DNA of 64,000 nucleotides from Guptibacillus hwajinpoensis (GCF_020171785.1 NZ_JAIVAE010000015.1:36151-100150), one strand, 5' to 3'. Counted from the first letter of the stretch, positions 24,782 to 34,602 are shown. The notes: generated by a model not told the origin, from the letters alone. Program-made: numbers and translations.

Positions 24782-24810
24782 AACCGCGGGTGACAGGCAC
24801 CCGCGGTTTT
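24782..24810. repeat. GTGACAGGCAC palindromic repeat
   Basis: ACCGCGGGTG (24783-24792), loop ACAGG, CACCCGCGGT (24798-24807): a perfect 10-bp stem with the GTGACAGGCAC core. It lies between the cotA stop and the glycosylase and may serve as a terminator, but has no T run on the minus strand. Confidence 0.75.
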
Positions 24811-24825
24811 GAAATGTCCGATCGT

Positions 24826-26361
24826 TCACTTTCTAATGACGACATAAGGCCGCATCATTTCATAATCTTCGTGTTCTAATAGATGGCAGTGCCATACAAA
24901 CAAGCCTGCATAAGGTGCGAACTTCATAATGATGCGCGTGATTTCATTTGGATTTGCCCTGACGGTATCTTTCCAACCGCATTCATTCTCTTCCGGTTTC
25001 TTTCGTGGTCCCGTTGGAACAATGCCCCCTTTTTGATCATATAAACCCCTGTCAAAAGGCTGGCGATCAAGAATTTGAAAGCGAATAAGATGGAGATGAA
25101 TAGGGTGAGTATTATTCGTGATATTAATAAAACTCCAAATTTCCACGTCACCTAATCGAGGCTTTTCGGTGATTGGATCAGACCAGAGCTGATTGTTTAA
25201 TAGATGAAGGGATCGATTGTAGGAATCGTTTCTCATGTTAAGTAGAAGGTTTCGTTGATTGTTTGCCTGGTGCTCGTTCATTGTTTCATACTTGCCCAAG
25301 GAGCCTGGTATGACACCTTTCTCTTCATGAGAGAGCTCTTCTTTTACGCGAAATTGCATAATAACCCCGGTGGTCTTAGAATTCGGTAACTTTCCATTTG
25401 GATAGGATGAGGGGGCATTATTGGTTAAGGTGATCATCTTTCCACTAGAACGACTGAAGTCCACCACGACGTCCACACGTTCTGCAGGAGCGATCAAAAC
25501 GCGAGTGACAGGCACCGGATGTGGTAATAACCCTTGATCTGTGCCAATTTTAGTAAAGGGAACGCCGTTAGAAAGAGAGAGACAATAGAATCGAGCATTT
25601 GCGCCATTCAGAATGCGAAACCGATACTTGCGAGGCTCCACTTCTAAATAGGGCCATACTTTCCCATTTACAAGGTTTACCTTACCAAAAAACTCTCCAA
25701 CAACAGAGGGGGAGACACCTGTTACAGGGGGGGTGGGCTCAGACGGATAATACAAAGAACCGTCTTGATGAAACGAGCGATCTTGAATAATGAGCGGAAG
25801 ATCGAATGGGCCGTCCGGCAAGCCGAGTGAACGTTCTTCTTCATCATGAATGAGATACATGCCAAGAAGTCCAGCATAGATGTTCAAGCGGGTAATCCCC
25901 ATCGCATGATCGTGATACCAGAGGTTCGTGGCAGCTTGACGATTCGGATATTCATAAACGGGGTTAGTGAAAAAGGGACCGAGTTGCTGAAACCCCTTTG
26001 TAAACCAAGCTTCTGGATAGCCATCGCTCGTATCAGGTGTAGAGCCTCCGTGAAGATGTACGACGGTACGAACGTCGGGTACATCTAGACCAGCCCCATG
26101 AACGGTGTGATCAATCGGAAGGAAATGCCTGGTGGGAAGTTCGTTTTTCCAAAGAACACGAATAGGCTGATCCCGAAAGACGTGAAAGGTTGGACCTGGA
26201 AACATCCCGTTATATCCCCAGATCCGAGTTGGAGGCAAATCTCGATGAAGCTTTTGCATGGTTTCTTTCATGGTCACTTCGTAGAAGGGGGTGCCGTTGA
26301 TGGTTTTAATTGGTTGAATGGTCGGGAGGATGGGGAGTCGATCCACAAACTTTTCGAGCAT
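24826..26361 (-). CDS. cotA: CotA-type spore coat laccase (multicopper oxidase)
   Basis: 511 residues from ATG 26361 (AAAGGAGTG upstream), close to the 513 of B. subtilis CotA, and similar from the first residues (LEKFVDRLPI...LHRDLPPTRIWGYNGMFPGPT). All copper sites are visible: HLHGG (about 107), WYHDHAMG (about 152), HPIHLH (about 425) and WHCHLLEHEDYEMM (about 495), giving the T1 and T2/T3 ligands; the axial T1 ligand is Met. It oxidises phenolics with O2 and makes brown, UV-protective spore pigment. No signal peptide, as expected for a coat protein assembled from the mother cell. A sigma-K promoter was not identified. Confidence 0.93.
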   Translation of the reverse strand: MLEKFVDRLPILPTIQPIKTINGTPFYEVTMKETMQKLHRDLPPTRIWGYNGMFPGPTFHVFRDQPIRVLWKNELPTRHFLPIDHTVHGAGLDVPDVRTVVHLHGGSTPDTSDGYPEAWFTKGFQQLGPFFTNPVYEYPNRQAATNLWYHDHAMGITRLNIYAGLLGMYLIHDEEERSLGLPDGPFDLPLIIQDRSFHQDGSLYYPSEPTPPVTGVSPSVVGEFFGKVNLVNGKVWPYLEVEPRKYRFRILNGANARFYCLSLSNGVPFTKIGTDQGLLPHPVPVTRVLIAPAERVDVVVDFSRSSGKMITLTNNAPSSYPNGKLPNSKTTGVIMQFRVKEELSHEEKGVIPGSLGKYETMNEHQANNQRNLLLNMRNDSYNRSLHLLNNQLWSDPITEKPRLGDVEIWSFINITNNTHPIHLHLIRFQILDRQPFDRGLYDQKGGIVPTGPRKKPEENECGWKDTVRANPNEITRIIMKFAPYAGLFVWHCHLLEHEDYEMMRPYVVIRK

Positions 26362-26455
26362 GTGTAGCACTCCTTTCATTACGGTGCTTTTATTTATCTT
26401 ATGTTTACGTGTAAGCATCTATTTTTGATTTGTTTCGAGTGTGAGGGTGAGAACA

Positions 26456-26495
26456 GAAAAAACCCCCTCCTTTTCAATTGGAAGAGGGAGGGGGC
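26456..26495 (-). terminator. Terminator of the 2H phosphoesterase gene
   Basis: CCCCCTCC (26463-26470) with GGAGGGGG on the other arm; on the minus strand the stem is followed by TTTTTTCTG. Confidence 0.85.
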
Positions 26496-26518
26496 GGCTA
26501 GGTCTATGGAGCGCACAT

Positions 26519-27049
26519 TCAGCCTAGAGGGATTTGGAGTAGTGGTTCGTAGCGTTTGCTGTTAGGGCGTAGTTCGTATACTTGCACGGATTTTACTAGA
26601 AAAGTAGGGTACGGTGTTAACTCTTTCTCTGCTGCATGCGCCATATCGCTTAGCTCCTCTTTCGATAAGCCATGCTGTTCTTTTCCGAGCGTGAGGTGAG
26701 CTACAAAGTTATCGAGCTCAAAATATTGGTTAATAAGTTTCTGGGGAGGAGAAATTGCTCTTACAATCGCTTCGTGTAAGGGATACAGCTCATTAGATAG
26801 AACGCTTAAGTAAAGAATGTTATCCCCAAAATAGTTTGGTTTGGCTAGGGTAATCGTAAACGGGTGAAGGCTTTTACAAACCGTTCTCACTTTTTCCATC
26901 CATTCCTTATCTGGTGTTAAACCACCTTGTGCTTTGAGCGTAATGTGCGGTTCGACGATCAGGGAATCTAGCCATTTATGTTGAAAGTATTCGACCTTTT
27001 TTAGATAGTCGGGTGGTGGGGTGATACCGATGAAATACTGTGAGGGCAT
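26519..27049 (-). CDS. 2'-5' RNA ligase-like 2H phosphoesterase
   Basis: 176 residues with the two HxTx motifs of the 2H superfamily: HITLK at 35-39 and HLTLG near 116. These histidines catalyse hydrolysis or formation of 2'-5' or cyclic phosphodiester bonds. Bacillus YjcG/LigT-like proteins of this size are of unknown substrate; some act in RNA repair or tRNA ends. No membrane segment. It has its own terminator; no operon partner. Confidence 0.85.
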   Translation of the reverse strand: MPSQYFIGITPPPDYLKKVEYFQHKWLDSLIVEPHITLKAQGGLTPDKEWMEKVRTVCKSLHPFTITLAKPNYFGDNILYLSVLSNELYPLHEAIVRAISPPQKLINQYFELDNFVAHLTLGKEQHGLSKEELSDMAHAAEKELTPYPTFLVKSVQVYELRPNSKRYEPLLQIPLG

Positions 27050-27241
27050 AGAGATTCAGTCCTTTTGATAGATTTTAATCGTGAGTACCGTTTGATTACG
27101 AGTATGGGCTTCTTATGCTGTTATATCTGTTTAATTATAGTTATTATAGCAAAATTAGGATTGTGAGAGTGTTTGACTGGTTGTAGTGTTCGAACATAGG
27201 GTATCATTGCTATATCTTACCACTTTGCAAATATCGACAGC

Positions 27242-27272
27242 ATTCGCCTAAAACCGGGCGGTGACAGGCACC
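27242..27272 (+). repeat. GGTGACAGGCACC dispersed repeat, copy A
   Basis: ATTCGCCTAAAACCGGGCGG followed by TGACAGGCACC. Nearly the same string occurs at 29469 and, interrupted, at 63856. It lies 19 bases upstream of the hydrolase start. Confidence 0.8.
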
Positions 27273-27290
27273 AACTAGAGGAGGTTTTCT

Positions 27291-28946
27291 ATGTCTTCAG
27301 AACTTGAATCAAATATGGAACGCGAAACGAAGTCGCCATTACCTAAGAAATTCATCTTACAAGCTTCCTACTGGAAAGCCATTCAACTTCTTGCAGGGAT
27401 AAATCTGCTCTTTAGTTTATTTTATCTCTCATTTCGAAATACAAGTCCGATTTGGAATGTGTTTGGGGTTTTGTTTCTCGTCATGATTGTGATGAGCATC
27501 TTGGGGGTGCTCAGGCAGCGTAAACTCAGTATTGTGAGCATGCTGTATCTGTTGTTTCTTCCTTTTGCTTTAATTTTAATAGGCCTCTTAAATTTCCAGC
27601 TATCAAATCAGTATCCAGGTGAAACGAGCAGCGCGCCGATCTTGATCCCTTCTTTGTTCCTTCTCGTTCATGTAGTGACGCTTATTTTTGCTTGGAGAAT
27701 GGACAAGGAGCGAAATGGGAGAGTAAACGGCATCCCGAGGTGGTTTTCTGATCTATTAATATGGGGCAATGTCGTTGCATTAATTGTCGGACTCTTCACA
27801 AGCTCTCTGATTCTCTTTCGTTACGAAAACGGCGGCTATGGGCCTTACGTGAACCAACTCGCCTTGTTTTACGCATTTGTTTTCTTAGCGAGTACCGTAC
27901 TCGTTTTACAGGGAAGCAAGTCGTGGATAAGACCACGCCAAACGTTGCGGAGGATCTTGATGAGCGGTGGGTTTGCCATTACTTTCGTTCATTTCTTACC
28001 GCTTCTCTCTGTCCCGATTATAATCAGTCAGGCAGAAGAACAGGTAGAAGAGGCGTTTAGTCAATGGGATTCAACGTCGTCCGAATTTCAACAAACGCCA
28101 TTTTCGCTTCCCGCTTATTTTCTTGGCCTTCCACCTGCAGATGTGGAAGGAGAAAAGGATGTGCTGTTTTATGAAGGGACTGAAGGAGTGGACGATGGCG
28201 TTGAGCTTCGCTTTGATTCCTTTCTTCCAAAAGAAAAGGATGGAAAGCTGCCAGTCTTAATTCGTATCCATGGCGGGTCATGGGCAAATGGAGATAAAGG
28301 TGATGCAAACGTCATGCAGCAAAATACGTATTTTGCTGAACAAGGGTATGCGGTATTTGATATTCAATATGGACTCACAACGCTTAGTTCCTATGGATTA
28401 AGCAGCAATGTTCCTGACCATGTGAGGGGACCATTTTCAATTGATGATCAAGTTCGTCATATTGGACTTTTTACACAGTATTTAACGGAGCATGCAGAGG
28501 AATATGATCTGGATCTTTCAACCACCTTCATCTCAGGAGGTTCGGCTGGTGGTCATCTGGCAACGGCTAGCGCTCTTGCGATGACAGAAGGGAAGTATGG
28601 TGAATGGTTCTCGGAGAAACTGAAAGTGAAAGGGTTGATCCCTTACTATCCAGCGAACAAAGGGCCTGCGCTTGGCGGTATTCCGGGCACGGAGGAACTT
28701 CTCTGGCCAGAACAGCTCGTGAGCGAAGAAAGTCCACCAGCGCTTCTTTTTCACGGCACGCACGATACGTACGTGGGCTATGAAACGGCGGCATCGTTTA
28801 AAGAAACGTATGCAGAGAACGATAATAAAAAAGCCGCTGTGATTTATATGCCGTTTGGAAACCATGGCAGTGATTTTTACTTTGCAGGGTATTACAGCCA
28901 GACATTTACGTATTATATGGAGAGGTTTATGGCGTCGTATCGGTGA
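27291..28946 (+). CDS. Membrane-anchored alpha/beta hydrolase (esterase)
   Basis: 551 residues. The first half (about 25-245) has six to seven membrane helices with no family I recognise. The second half is an esterase/lipase-type alpha/beta hydrolase: oxyanion motif RIHGGSWANGD near 325, nucleophile elbow SGGSAGG near 416, acid in HGTHDTYVGYE near 490 and His in PFGNHGSD near 524. This places the catalytic domain on one face of the membrane. Substrates are unknown; related domains hydrolyse short acyl esters. ATG follows AGAGGAGG. It has its own terminator. Confidence 0.85.
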   Translation: MSSELESNMERETKSPLPKKFILQASYWKAIQLLAGINLLFSLFYLSFRNTSPIWNVFGVLFLVMIVMSILGVLRQRKLSIVSMLYLLFLPFALILIGLLNFQLSNQYPGETSSAPILIPSLFLLVHVVTLIFAWRMDKERNGRVNGIPRWFSDLLIWGNVVALIVGLFTSSLILFRYENGGYGPYVNQLALFYAFVFLASTVLVLQGSKSWIRPRQTLRRILMSGGFAITFVHFLPLLSVPIIISQAEEQVEEAFSQWDSTSSEFQQTPFSLPAYFLGLPPADVEGEKDVLFYEGTEGVDDGVELRFDSFLPKEKDGKLPVLIRIHGGSWANGDKGDANVMQQNTYFAEQGYAVFDIQYGLTTLSSYGLSSNVPDHVRGPFSIDDQVRHIGLFTQYLTEHAEEYDLDLSTTFISGGSAGGHLATASALAMTEGKYGEWFSEKLKVKGLIPYYPANKGPALGGIPGTEELLWPEQLVSEESPPALLFHGTHDTYVGYETAASFKETYAENDNKKAAVIYMPFGNHGSDFYFAGYYSQTFTYYMERFMASYR

Positions 28947-28978
28947 GTGTTTCGTGACTTTAGAAATAGAGTAAAAAA

Positions 28979-29025
28979 AACCAGGTTTCCCTAAAGAGTG
29001 AGGGAAGTGCCTGGTTTTCTTTTAA
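28979..29025. terminator. Terminator between hydrolase and small gene
   Basis: AACCAGG...TCCCT / AGGGA...CCTGGTT stem followed by TTCTTTT; usable in both directions. Confidence 0.85.
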
Positions 29026-29049
29026 GTCGATTTAAATCGGTTTCTAAGA

Positions 29050-29352
29050 TTAAACGAGACTAATGCCTATCCAAATAAAGTAAGCGATTACAGAAACGTT
29101 GAACAGTGTAAAGAGCAATCCGATCGTCGCCCATCCTTTTTTCTCATCGCTCGTTCGGTAGACAACAAATGCGAACAAAATAGACAGCACACAGCCCGCT
29201 AGAATAACAAACATAATGGATATAGCAGCCGATTCACCGGAGCGAGAAGATACCGGATCAATCAGAAACATAGCGAGTGTTGTTAGAACACTGATGATAT
29301 TGAATAAAACCGTTCTCCACGTTGTTCTCTTTGAGCGGTAGGTGTAAAACAT
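29050..29352 (-). CDS. Small membrane protein
   Basis: 100 residues with three helices (about 13-33, 43-63, 75-97) and a basic N-terminus (YRSKRTTWR). Not recognised. ATG has AAAGGAG upstream. Divergent from the next gene. Confidence 0.7.
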   Translation of the reverse strand: MFYTYRSKRTTWRTVLFNIISVLTTLAMFLIDPVSSRSGESAAISIMFVILAGCVLSILFAFVVYRTSDEKKGWATIGLLFTLFNVSVIAYFIWIGISLV

Positions 29353-29468
29353 GTTGTTCTCCTTTCTAGCCTGTAGAGTAGCCTGTCTATCATTATAGTG
29401 GAGTTAAAAGGCAGACACAAATTGACAAGTGAAGGTGGTAGTAGAAAAAAGAATGGCGCATTCGACAA

Positions 29469-29500
29469 ATTCCGACTGAAATCGGGTGGTGACAGGCACT
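29469..29500 (+). repeat. GGTGACAGGCACC dispersed repeat, copy B
   Basis: ATTCCGACTGAAATCGGGTG then GTGACAGGCACT, in the same place relative to the next gene (about 20 bases before its start) as copy A. Confidence 0.8.
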
Positions 29501-29522
29501 ACAATTAGAAAGGGGTGAAAAA

Positions 29523-30701
29523 ATGAACAATTTCATAGGCGTTTTCTTCTATCTCCTCATCTTAGCGATCACTCTCTTGATCTACCGGAAGTCAGATGAA
29601 TTCGAGCCTTATTTAGTATGGAAACTCATCGGCTACACGATTCTCGGAGGCTTTTCATTTCAGTTTAATGAATGGAAGTTGCCTCTTGGATTCTTCATTT
29701 ACTTACTGTTCTTCACGAATATGAAAGTTAATGAAAAGGCCAAGAAGCGCGCGGTTTATTTAGGTTTAGTGATCTTCCTCGTATCAACAATTGTCCCATG
29801 GATACAAAACTACATATATGAGCAACCAAAAGAAGTTGCGGTACAGAACACTAACTTCTATGATGGAAGTCTTGCGAAAGAATGGGAGAACATACATAGC
29901 AAACTAGGTGATAGAGGATATCCGGTCAAGGTCCTTGATTTCGATATGGCGATCAGTGATGAGGGAGAGATCGAAGACTTAGATATGTACATAGAAGAGA
30001 ATGCAACGCTGGGAAAAGTGCACTATCATATTACCCTGTCCAATGAGGACAAGGAATTCATTGTAGAACGTAGAAAGGTTGGAACAGAGGGGTTCCATTT
30101 TGCTTCAGAGACCCTGACAGAAGGGGAGTTTTTTTTCAAACAGATTGATTTGATTAGGAAACCTATGCTAAATGAAGAAGGCGTGGATACTTACTATTTA
30201 TCTGCAAGTGGGCAGAGAACGAATTATCCACAAACAGATGATGATTCTTATCGGATTGATACGGCCGGTAAGAGAAAAGTTAAGAAGAGTGAATTGCCGA
30301 CTGATGCCATCGTCGTTGATATTTGCGATGGTAATTGTGATTTTCGAGCGTATTTCCTTTTTGATGTGTTAGAGCGAATGCCTCCAATTACGGAAGACAA
30401 CGTTCTTGATATCGCGCAACAACAATCATCTGATATCAGGAGCTGGCTAATCAGTCACACCGGGGATGGACTTGGACTAGAAAAAGATGGGGAATACTTC
30501 TTAACGAAAGATGGGAAAAAGGAGAAAGTAAGCAAAGAGACCTATTTTAAGGTATTAACAGAAACACCTAAAATAACAATCAACCACAACGAACCTCTGT
30601 TAGAAGTAACCGTGAAAAATCCTTATGGGGAAGAGCCTCATCAAATGGAATTTACCTTTAACAAAGAGTGGAGAGAAGTGAACTGGGTTCGTTTTCAATA
30701 A
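29523..30701 (+). CDS. Unknown membrane-anchored protein
   Basis: 392 residues. Three N-terminal helices (about 4-20, 30-50 and 75-95), then a large soluble, acidic domain with two Cys in a short ICDGNCDF motif near residue 275. The last 80 residues (TKDGKKEKVSKETYFKVLTE... to the end) look like an all-beta module. Not recognised. ATG 29523 follows AAAGGGGTGAAAAA. The small gene that follows starts 26 bases after its stop and is probably co-transcribed. Confidence 0.7.
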   Translation: MNNFIGVFFYLLILAITLLIYRKSDEFEPYLVWKLIGYTILGGFSFQFNEWKLPLGFFIYLLFFTNMKVNEKAKKRAVYLGLVIFLVSTIVPWIQNYIYEQPKEVAVQNTNFYDGSLAKEWENIHSKLGDRGYPVKVLDFDMAISDEGEIEDLDMYIEENATLGKVHYHITLSNEDKEFIVERRKVGTEGFHFASETLTEGEFFFKQIDLIRKPMLNEEGVDTYYLSASGQRTNYPQTDDDSYRIDTAGKRKVKKSELPTDAIVVDICDGNCDFRAYFLFDVLERMPPITEDNVLDIAQQQSSDIRSWLISHTGDGLGLEKDGEYFLTKDGKKEKVSKETYFKVLTETPKITINHNEPLLEVTVKNPYGEEPHQMEFTFNKEWREVNWVRFQ

Positions 30702-30727
30702 GCTAAATGAATGAAAAGCGAGGTGCC

Positions 30728-30934
30728 ATGATGCGATATACAGTTGTTCGAAACTTGTATTTGTTTCTAGGATGGTTTTATTTAATAAGCGTGCTGCTTA
30801 TTGCAGGCTATGCCTTTGTCTATGATTTAGGGTTACCTACTCTCTATTTTATCTGGATCATCGTAGGGGGTATCTTGTTGTTCATTTTTAGAAGAAATAT
30901 GAAGCGAGTGATGAGAGAGAAACCAATAAAATAA
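30728..30934 (+). CDS. Small membrane protein
   Basis: 68 residues from ATG 30728 (GCGAGGTG upstream). Two helices (about 10-30 and 36-54) and a basic end (RRNMKRVMREKPIK). Not recognised. It forms a likely two-gene operon with the unknown membrane-anchored protein upstream. Confidence 0.6.
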   Translation: MMRYTVVRNLYLFLGWFYLISVLLIAGYAFVYDLGLPTLYFIWIIVGGILLFIFRRNMKRVMREKPIK

Positions 30935-30951
30935 GGGCAGTGCCTTCATAA

Positions 30952-31000
30952 AAAAATCGTTAACACTTCCAAGTTTAACTGTGTTGGCGGTTTTTTTTAT
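30952..31000 (+). terminator. Terminator of the two-gene operon
   Basis: CGTTAACAC pairs with GTGTTGGCG (two G-T) followed by eight T. Confidence 0.75.
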
Positions 31001-31084
31001 GATAAAAGGACAACTATTTACCCGCTCATCCTTGGATATAGTACAATAAAACTGCACGATACAATAATTGGAAGTGGTGATGGA

Positions 31085-32296
31085 ATGAATCAAAACGTGT
31101 TAACCCTCCCTGCAAGCGGAACATGTAAGATCATTTACGAGCACAGCATCCATGCGTTTCCCAGTCATTACATTTACAGAGAAACACCGTACGTTGCTTT
31201 TCGAGAAAAAGGTGGGTTCATTGAAAAACTCTACACCGTTCGCGATTGCTTAGTGCTCATTCCTCCATACACCCCTGCATCAGCAGATCTCACACGTTTC
31301 GACTTAGAAATTCAGGAAAGAATTCTGTCTTACATCCAGGATCGCAAAAAAGGATTCGGTTTTGAAAAAACAGGACAAACCTACATGTTTTGGATTCTTG
31401 ACTTGGAAACACCATTACCTCACCGACCAAAAGTGACACCGAACACACCAGGTCATCAGTATTTCGCATATGAAGATTTCATATCCCGTGAGCCAGTAAT
31501 CACAAAAAACGGAACCATCTCAAAATCTGGCGTCTTCGAGTACGATGACTTCAGAGACAATCTGCTGATCGATAAGTACAATTCCATTCTACCCGCTATG
31601 AGAAATATGAAAACAAAGCATTTAAGAAGTGAAAATAGTGAAGACGCCATCACCTGGAACGTGTTTAAATCGCTCCAACAAATCAATCCTCAACACTGGT
31701 ATCCAGAACTGATTGCAAAAGGGATCAATCAAACGAAATACGCCATAAAGAAAGTAGTCCCCACCAATCAGCTGCCTCACAATCTAAGCATTAACCTCTG
31801 GAAAACAATCAAGCCGCCGTCAACTTTACTAGATAATCAGCTGCCAGAAGGACCAACGGAAGTGGATGTCATTATTGAAAGTGAAAACGTTGTCTGGTTT
31901 ATTGAAGCGAAATTCAAGTCCGACATTTCCATAAAAACAACGCACAATCATTCCCGAAACCAGGTTCTGCGCAATATTGACGTTGGATCCCATTATGCTA
32001 AAGGGAAGGACTTTTATTTTTCGCTCCTTATCTTAGAAGATGCTATGTCCTCAAAAGGTGTTTCAGCTGTAGATACTTACAGCAGTGAACTAACGTCAAA
32101 CACACAACAATTTCAGCGCCGCTTTCGCTCGAATCATCTTTCGAACGTTCAGGGCATAACCGTTTTTTATTGGAATGACTTTGTGGAGATCTTTAAGAAC
32201 TGTATGCAAGAGGTGGAGGATGATTTTGAGCAGCTGATTGCAGCACGCGCTTTTCACTGGATGACCGAAAAGGTAGATCAGATGGTTATAAACTAA
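31085..32296 (+). CDS. PD-(D/E)XK nuclease-like protein
   Basis: 403 residues. Near residues 259-277 the sequence TEVDVIIESENVVWFIEAK has the PD-(D/E)XK nuclease pattern: an Asp, 14 residues, then E-A-K. Downstream RNQVLRNIDVGSHYAKGKDF contains a conserved-looking Q and R helix that often completes the site. The N-terminal 250 residues are not recognised. No membrane segment. Such proteins are often restriction or defence nucleases, but no methylase, helicase or other defence gene is adjacent. It stands alone between two terminators. Confidence 0.65.
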   Translation: MNQNVLTLPASGTCKIIYEHSIHAFPSHYIYRETPYVAFREKGGFIEKLYTVRDCLVLIPPYTPASADLTRFDLEIQERILSYIQDRKKGFGFEKTGQTYMFWILDLETPLPHRPKVTPNTPGHQYFAYEDFISREPVITKNGTISKSGVFEYDDFRDNLLIDKYNSILPAMRNMKTKHLRSENSEDAITWNVFKSLQQINPQHWYPELIAKGINQTKYAIKKVVPTNQLPHNLSINLWKTIKPPSTLLDNQLPEGPTEVDVIIESENVVWFIEAKFKSDISIKTTHNHSRNQVLRNIDVGSHYAKGKDFYFSLLILEDAMSSKGVSAVDTYSSELTSNTQQFQRRFRSNHLSNVQGITVFYWNDFVEIFKNCMQEVEDDFEQLIAARAFHWMTEKVDQMVIN

Positions 32297-32506
32297 TCAA
32301 TTCATGAAAAGGGGCTGTCAAATGTGGTGGCCCCTTTGTTGACAAAACGTGGTAGAAATCCTTCCAGTCTCCATGTCTTTTCTACTAACTTTTCCTGTTT
32401 TTCATGCTCAATTTCAAAAAAATGTTTACTAATATAATAAAAAGGTTATTTCCCTTATTACAATAATATGAGAAATATTTTTTCTTGAAGTAGAGGGGGA
32501 GTCAAA

Positions 32507-34330
32507 ATGCAATCACTTTGGTTTACATTGCTATCTTGTATAGCATTCATGGTGCTTGTTGGATACATAGCTTATCGGAAAACGAAAGGAACCACGAGCG
32601 GTTCCGATGGGTATTTTCTTGCAGGTAGAGGATTGAGCGGTGGGTTTATTGCCGGCTCGCTTTTGTTAACGAACCTGTCAGCTGAGCAGCTGGTAGGGTT
32701 GAACGGTCAGGCGTTTCGAACGAATCTTTCAAACATGGCCTGGGAAGTAACGGCAGGGGTAGCGGTAGTTCTTATGGGACTTTACTTGCTTCCAAAATAT
32801 TTGAACATGTCGATTACCACACTGCCAGAATTCCTTAGCAAACGATTTGATGAAGGCGTAAGACGCTATACCGTTGTTTTGTTTATGGTTGGGTACGTTC
32901 TGGTAACGATTCCTTCTATGCTTTATTCCGGCGCACTCGCTGTTCTCAAACTGTTTGATGTGCCGTCTATTTTAAACATTTCCTATACCCAGTCGATCTG
33001 GGTCGTGATCTGGGGCATAGGAATTATCGGCGCTGTTTATGCGATCTTCGGTGGATTGAAAGCCGTTGCCGTGTCTGACACCATTAATGGCGTAGGGTTA
33101 CTTATTGTTGGTGCGCTCGTTCCGATTCTTGGGCTTATCGCACTTGGAAATGGCGCGTTCCTAGACGGAGTTAAAACAATCACAACAACAAATCCGGAAA
33201 AACTGAATGCGATCGGCGGTCCGGAAGACTCTGTTCCGTTCGGTACAATTTTCACAGGACTTATCATTGCGAACATGTTCTACTGGGCAACAAACCAGTA
33301 CGTCATTCAGCGCACACTCGGAGCGCAAAATTTAAAAGAGGGACAAAAAGGGGTTATTTTCTCAGGATTCTTTAAGCTTCTTATCCCGATTTTCATGATG
33401 GTGCCAGGTGTAATCGCGTTTCACCTTTACGGTGGGAATCTAAAGTCTGTTGACCTTGCGTATCCAACGCTTGTGATGAACGTGCTGCCATCCTACTTAT
33501 CCGGCTTTTTCCTCGCAGTATTGCTTGGTGCCGTGTTAAGTTCTTATAACTCACTATTAAATAGTGCTTCAACAATGTTTGCACTTGATATTTACAAGCC
33601 GGCAATGAAAAAAGATGCCACAGATGAACAGCTGATCACCGCGAGTAAATGGTTCGGGTCAGTTATTGCGATTGTCACGTTTTTCGTGTCGCCGATGTTA
33701 ATGTACGCACCAAATGGTTTATGGGATTTGATTCGAAAGTTTACTGGCTTTTTCAACATTCCGATTGTTGCCGTTGTGCTTATCGGTATTCTATCGAAAA
33801 AGGTACCGGCACTAGCCGCGAAAGCTGCGATCATTTTCCACGTGGTGGCTTACTACATGATGGTATGGGGCACGGACCAGATCTTTGGACTTCCGCTCAA
33901 CATTCATTTCATCCACATCTACGGCATTCTATTCGTAGCTGAAGTGGCCATTATGTTTGGAGTTGCTTACTTTAAACCACAAGAAAAAGCGTATGTTTTC
34001 CCGAAAGCTTCGAAAGTGAACATGACGCCGTGGAAATATAGCGTTCCTGCAGGAATTCTACTGATTGCAAGCATATGTGAAACGTATCTTGTCTTCTCAC
34101 CAATTGGCGTTGCTTATGCAGGTGGCATGATTTCACCATCGTTCTTACCAGCAACAGGAGCACTCGCAGTCGTCACGCTTATTGCGTTTGCCGCTGCAAC
34201 GAAAAGCTGGGAGCGAAAGTACGGTCATGCGGTTCGCCGAGCGAAGAATGCGGTGAAAGAAACTGGAAGAGAAGTAGGAGGGCAAACGCAAAACCCTCAA
34301 GTGAATTATTTTACAAAGAAAGATCTATAA
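32507..34330 (+). CDS. Solute:sodium symporter (SSS family)
   Basis: 607 residues, with 13-15 membrane helices of the SSS/LeuT fold. Residues 45-65 (AGSLLLTNLSAEQLVGLNGQ) carry the sodium- and substrate-binding region typical of the SglT/YidK branch, which takes up sugars or related solutes with Na+. Further landmarks are the WVVIWGIGIIGAVYAIFGGL helix and SSYNSLLNSASTMFALDIYK near residue 345. The C-terminal 50 residues are hydrophilic and basic. ATG 32507 follows AGAGGGGGAG. Monocistronic with its own terminator; the substrate is unknown. Confidence 0.9.
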   Translation: MQSLWFTLLSCIAFMVLVGYIAYRKTKGTTSGSDGYFLAGRGLSGGFIAGSLLLTNLSAEQLVGLNGQAFRTNLSNMAWEVTAGVAVVLMGLYLLPKYLNMSITTLPEFLSKRFDEGVRRYTVVLFMVGYVLVTIPSMLYSGALAVLKLFDVPSILNISYTQSIWVVIWGIGIIGAVYAIFGGLKAVAVSDTINGVGLLIVGALVPILGLIALGNGAFLDGVKTITTTNPEKLNAIGGPEDSVPFGTIFTGLIIANMFYWATNQYVIQRTLGAQNLKEGQKGVIFSGFFKLLIPIFMMVPGVIAFHLYGGNLKSVDLAYPTLVMNVLPSYLSGFFLAVLLGAVLSSYNSLLNSASTMFALDIYKPAMKKDATDEQLITASKWFGSVIAIVTFFVSPMLMYAPNGLWDLIRKFTGFFNIPIVAVVLIGILSKKVPALAAKAAIIFHVVAYYMMVWGTDQIFGLPLNIHFIHIYGILFVAEVAIMFGVAYFKPQEKAYVFPKASKVNMTPWKYSVPAGILLIASICETYLVFSPIGVAYAGGMISPSFLPATGALAVVTLIAFAAATKSWERKYGHAVRRAKNAVKETGREVGGQTQNPQVNYFTKKDL

Positions 34331-34343
34331 ATCTGACTTTGAA

Positions 34344-34387
34344 ACAAGGAGCCCATTCAGCTGGAATGCAGGCTCCTTGTTTTTTTG
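34344..34387 (+). terminator. Terminator of the symporter gene
   Basis: ACAAGGAGCC (34344-34353) and GGCTCCTTGT (34371-34380) form a perfect 10-bp stem followed by TTTTTTT. Confidence 0.9.
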
Positions 34388-34602
34388 TGGTCATATCACA
34401 AATAGCCCTTCCTACAAAAATGGAAAAAAAGTCTCTTACCCTACTACCTATCGAACGTGTTACGTTATCTCACACGAAAAAACACATTGAAAACCGATTC
34501 AGCGCATCGATAAGGTTTATGCCTTAGGAAGGTAGGGAAAGTTTCCTATATCAAAATCGCTTTATCTTGTTAAAGCGGTACTTTAGGATAAAGGATGGTT
34601 TA

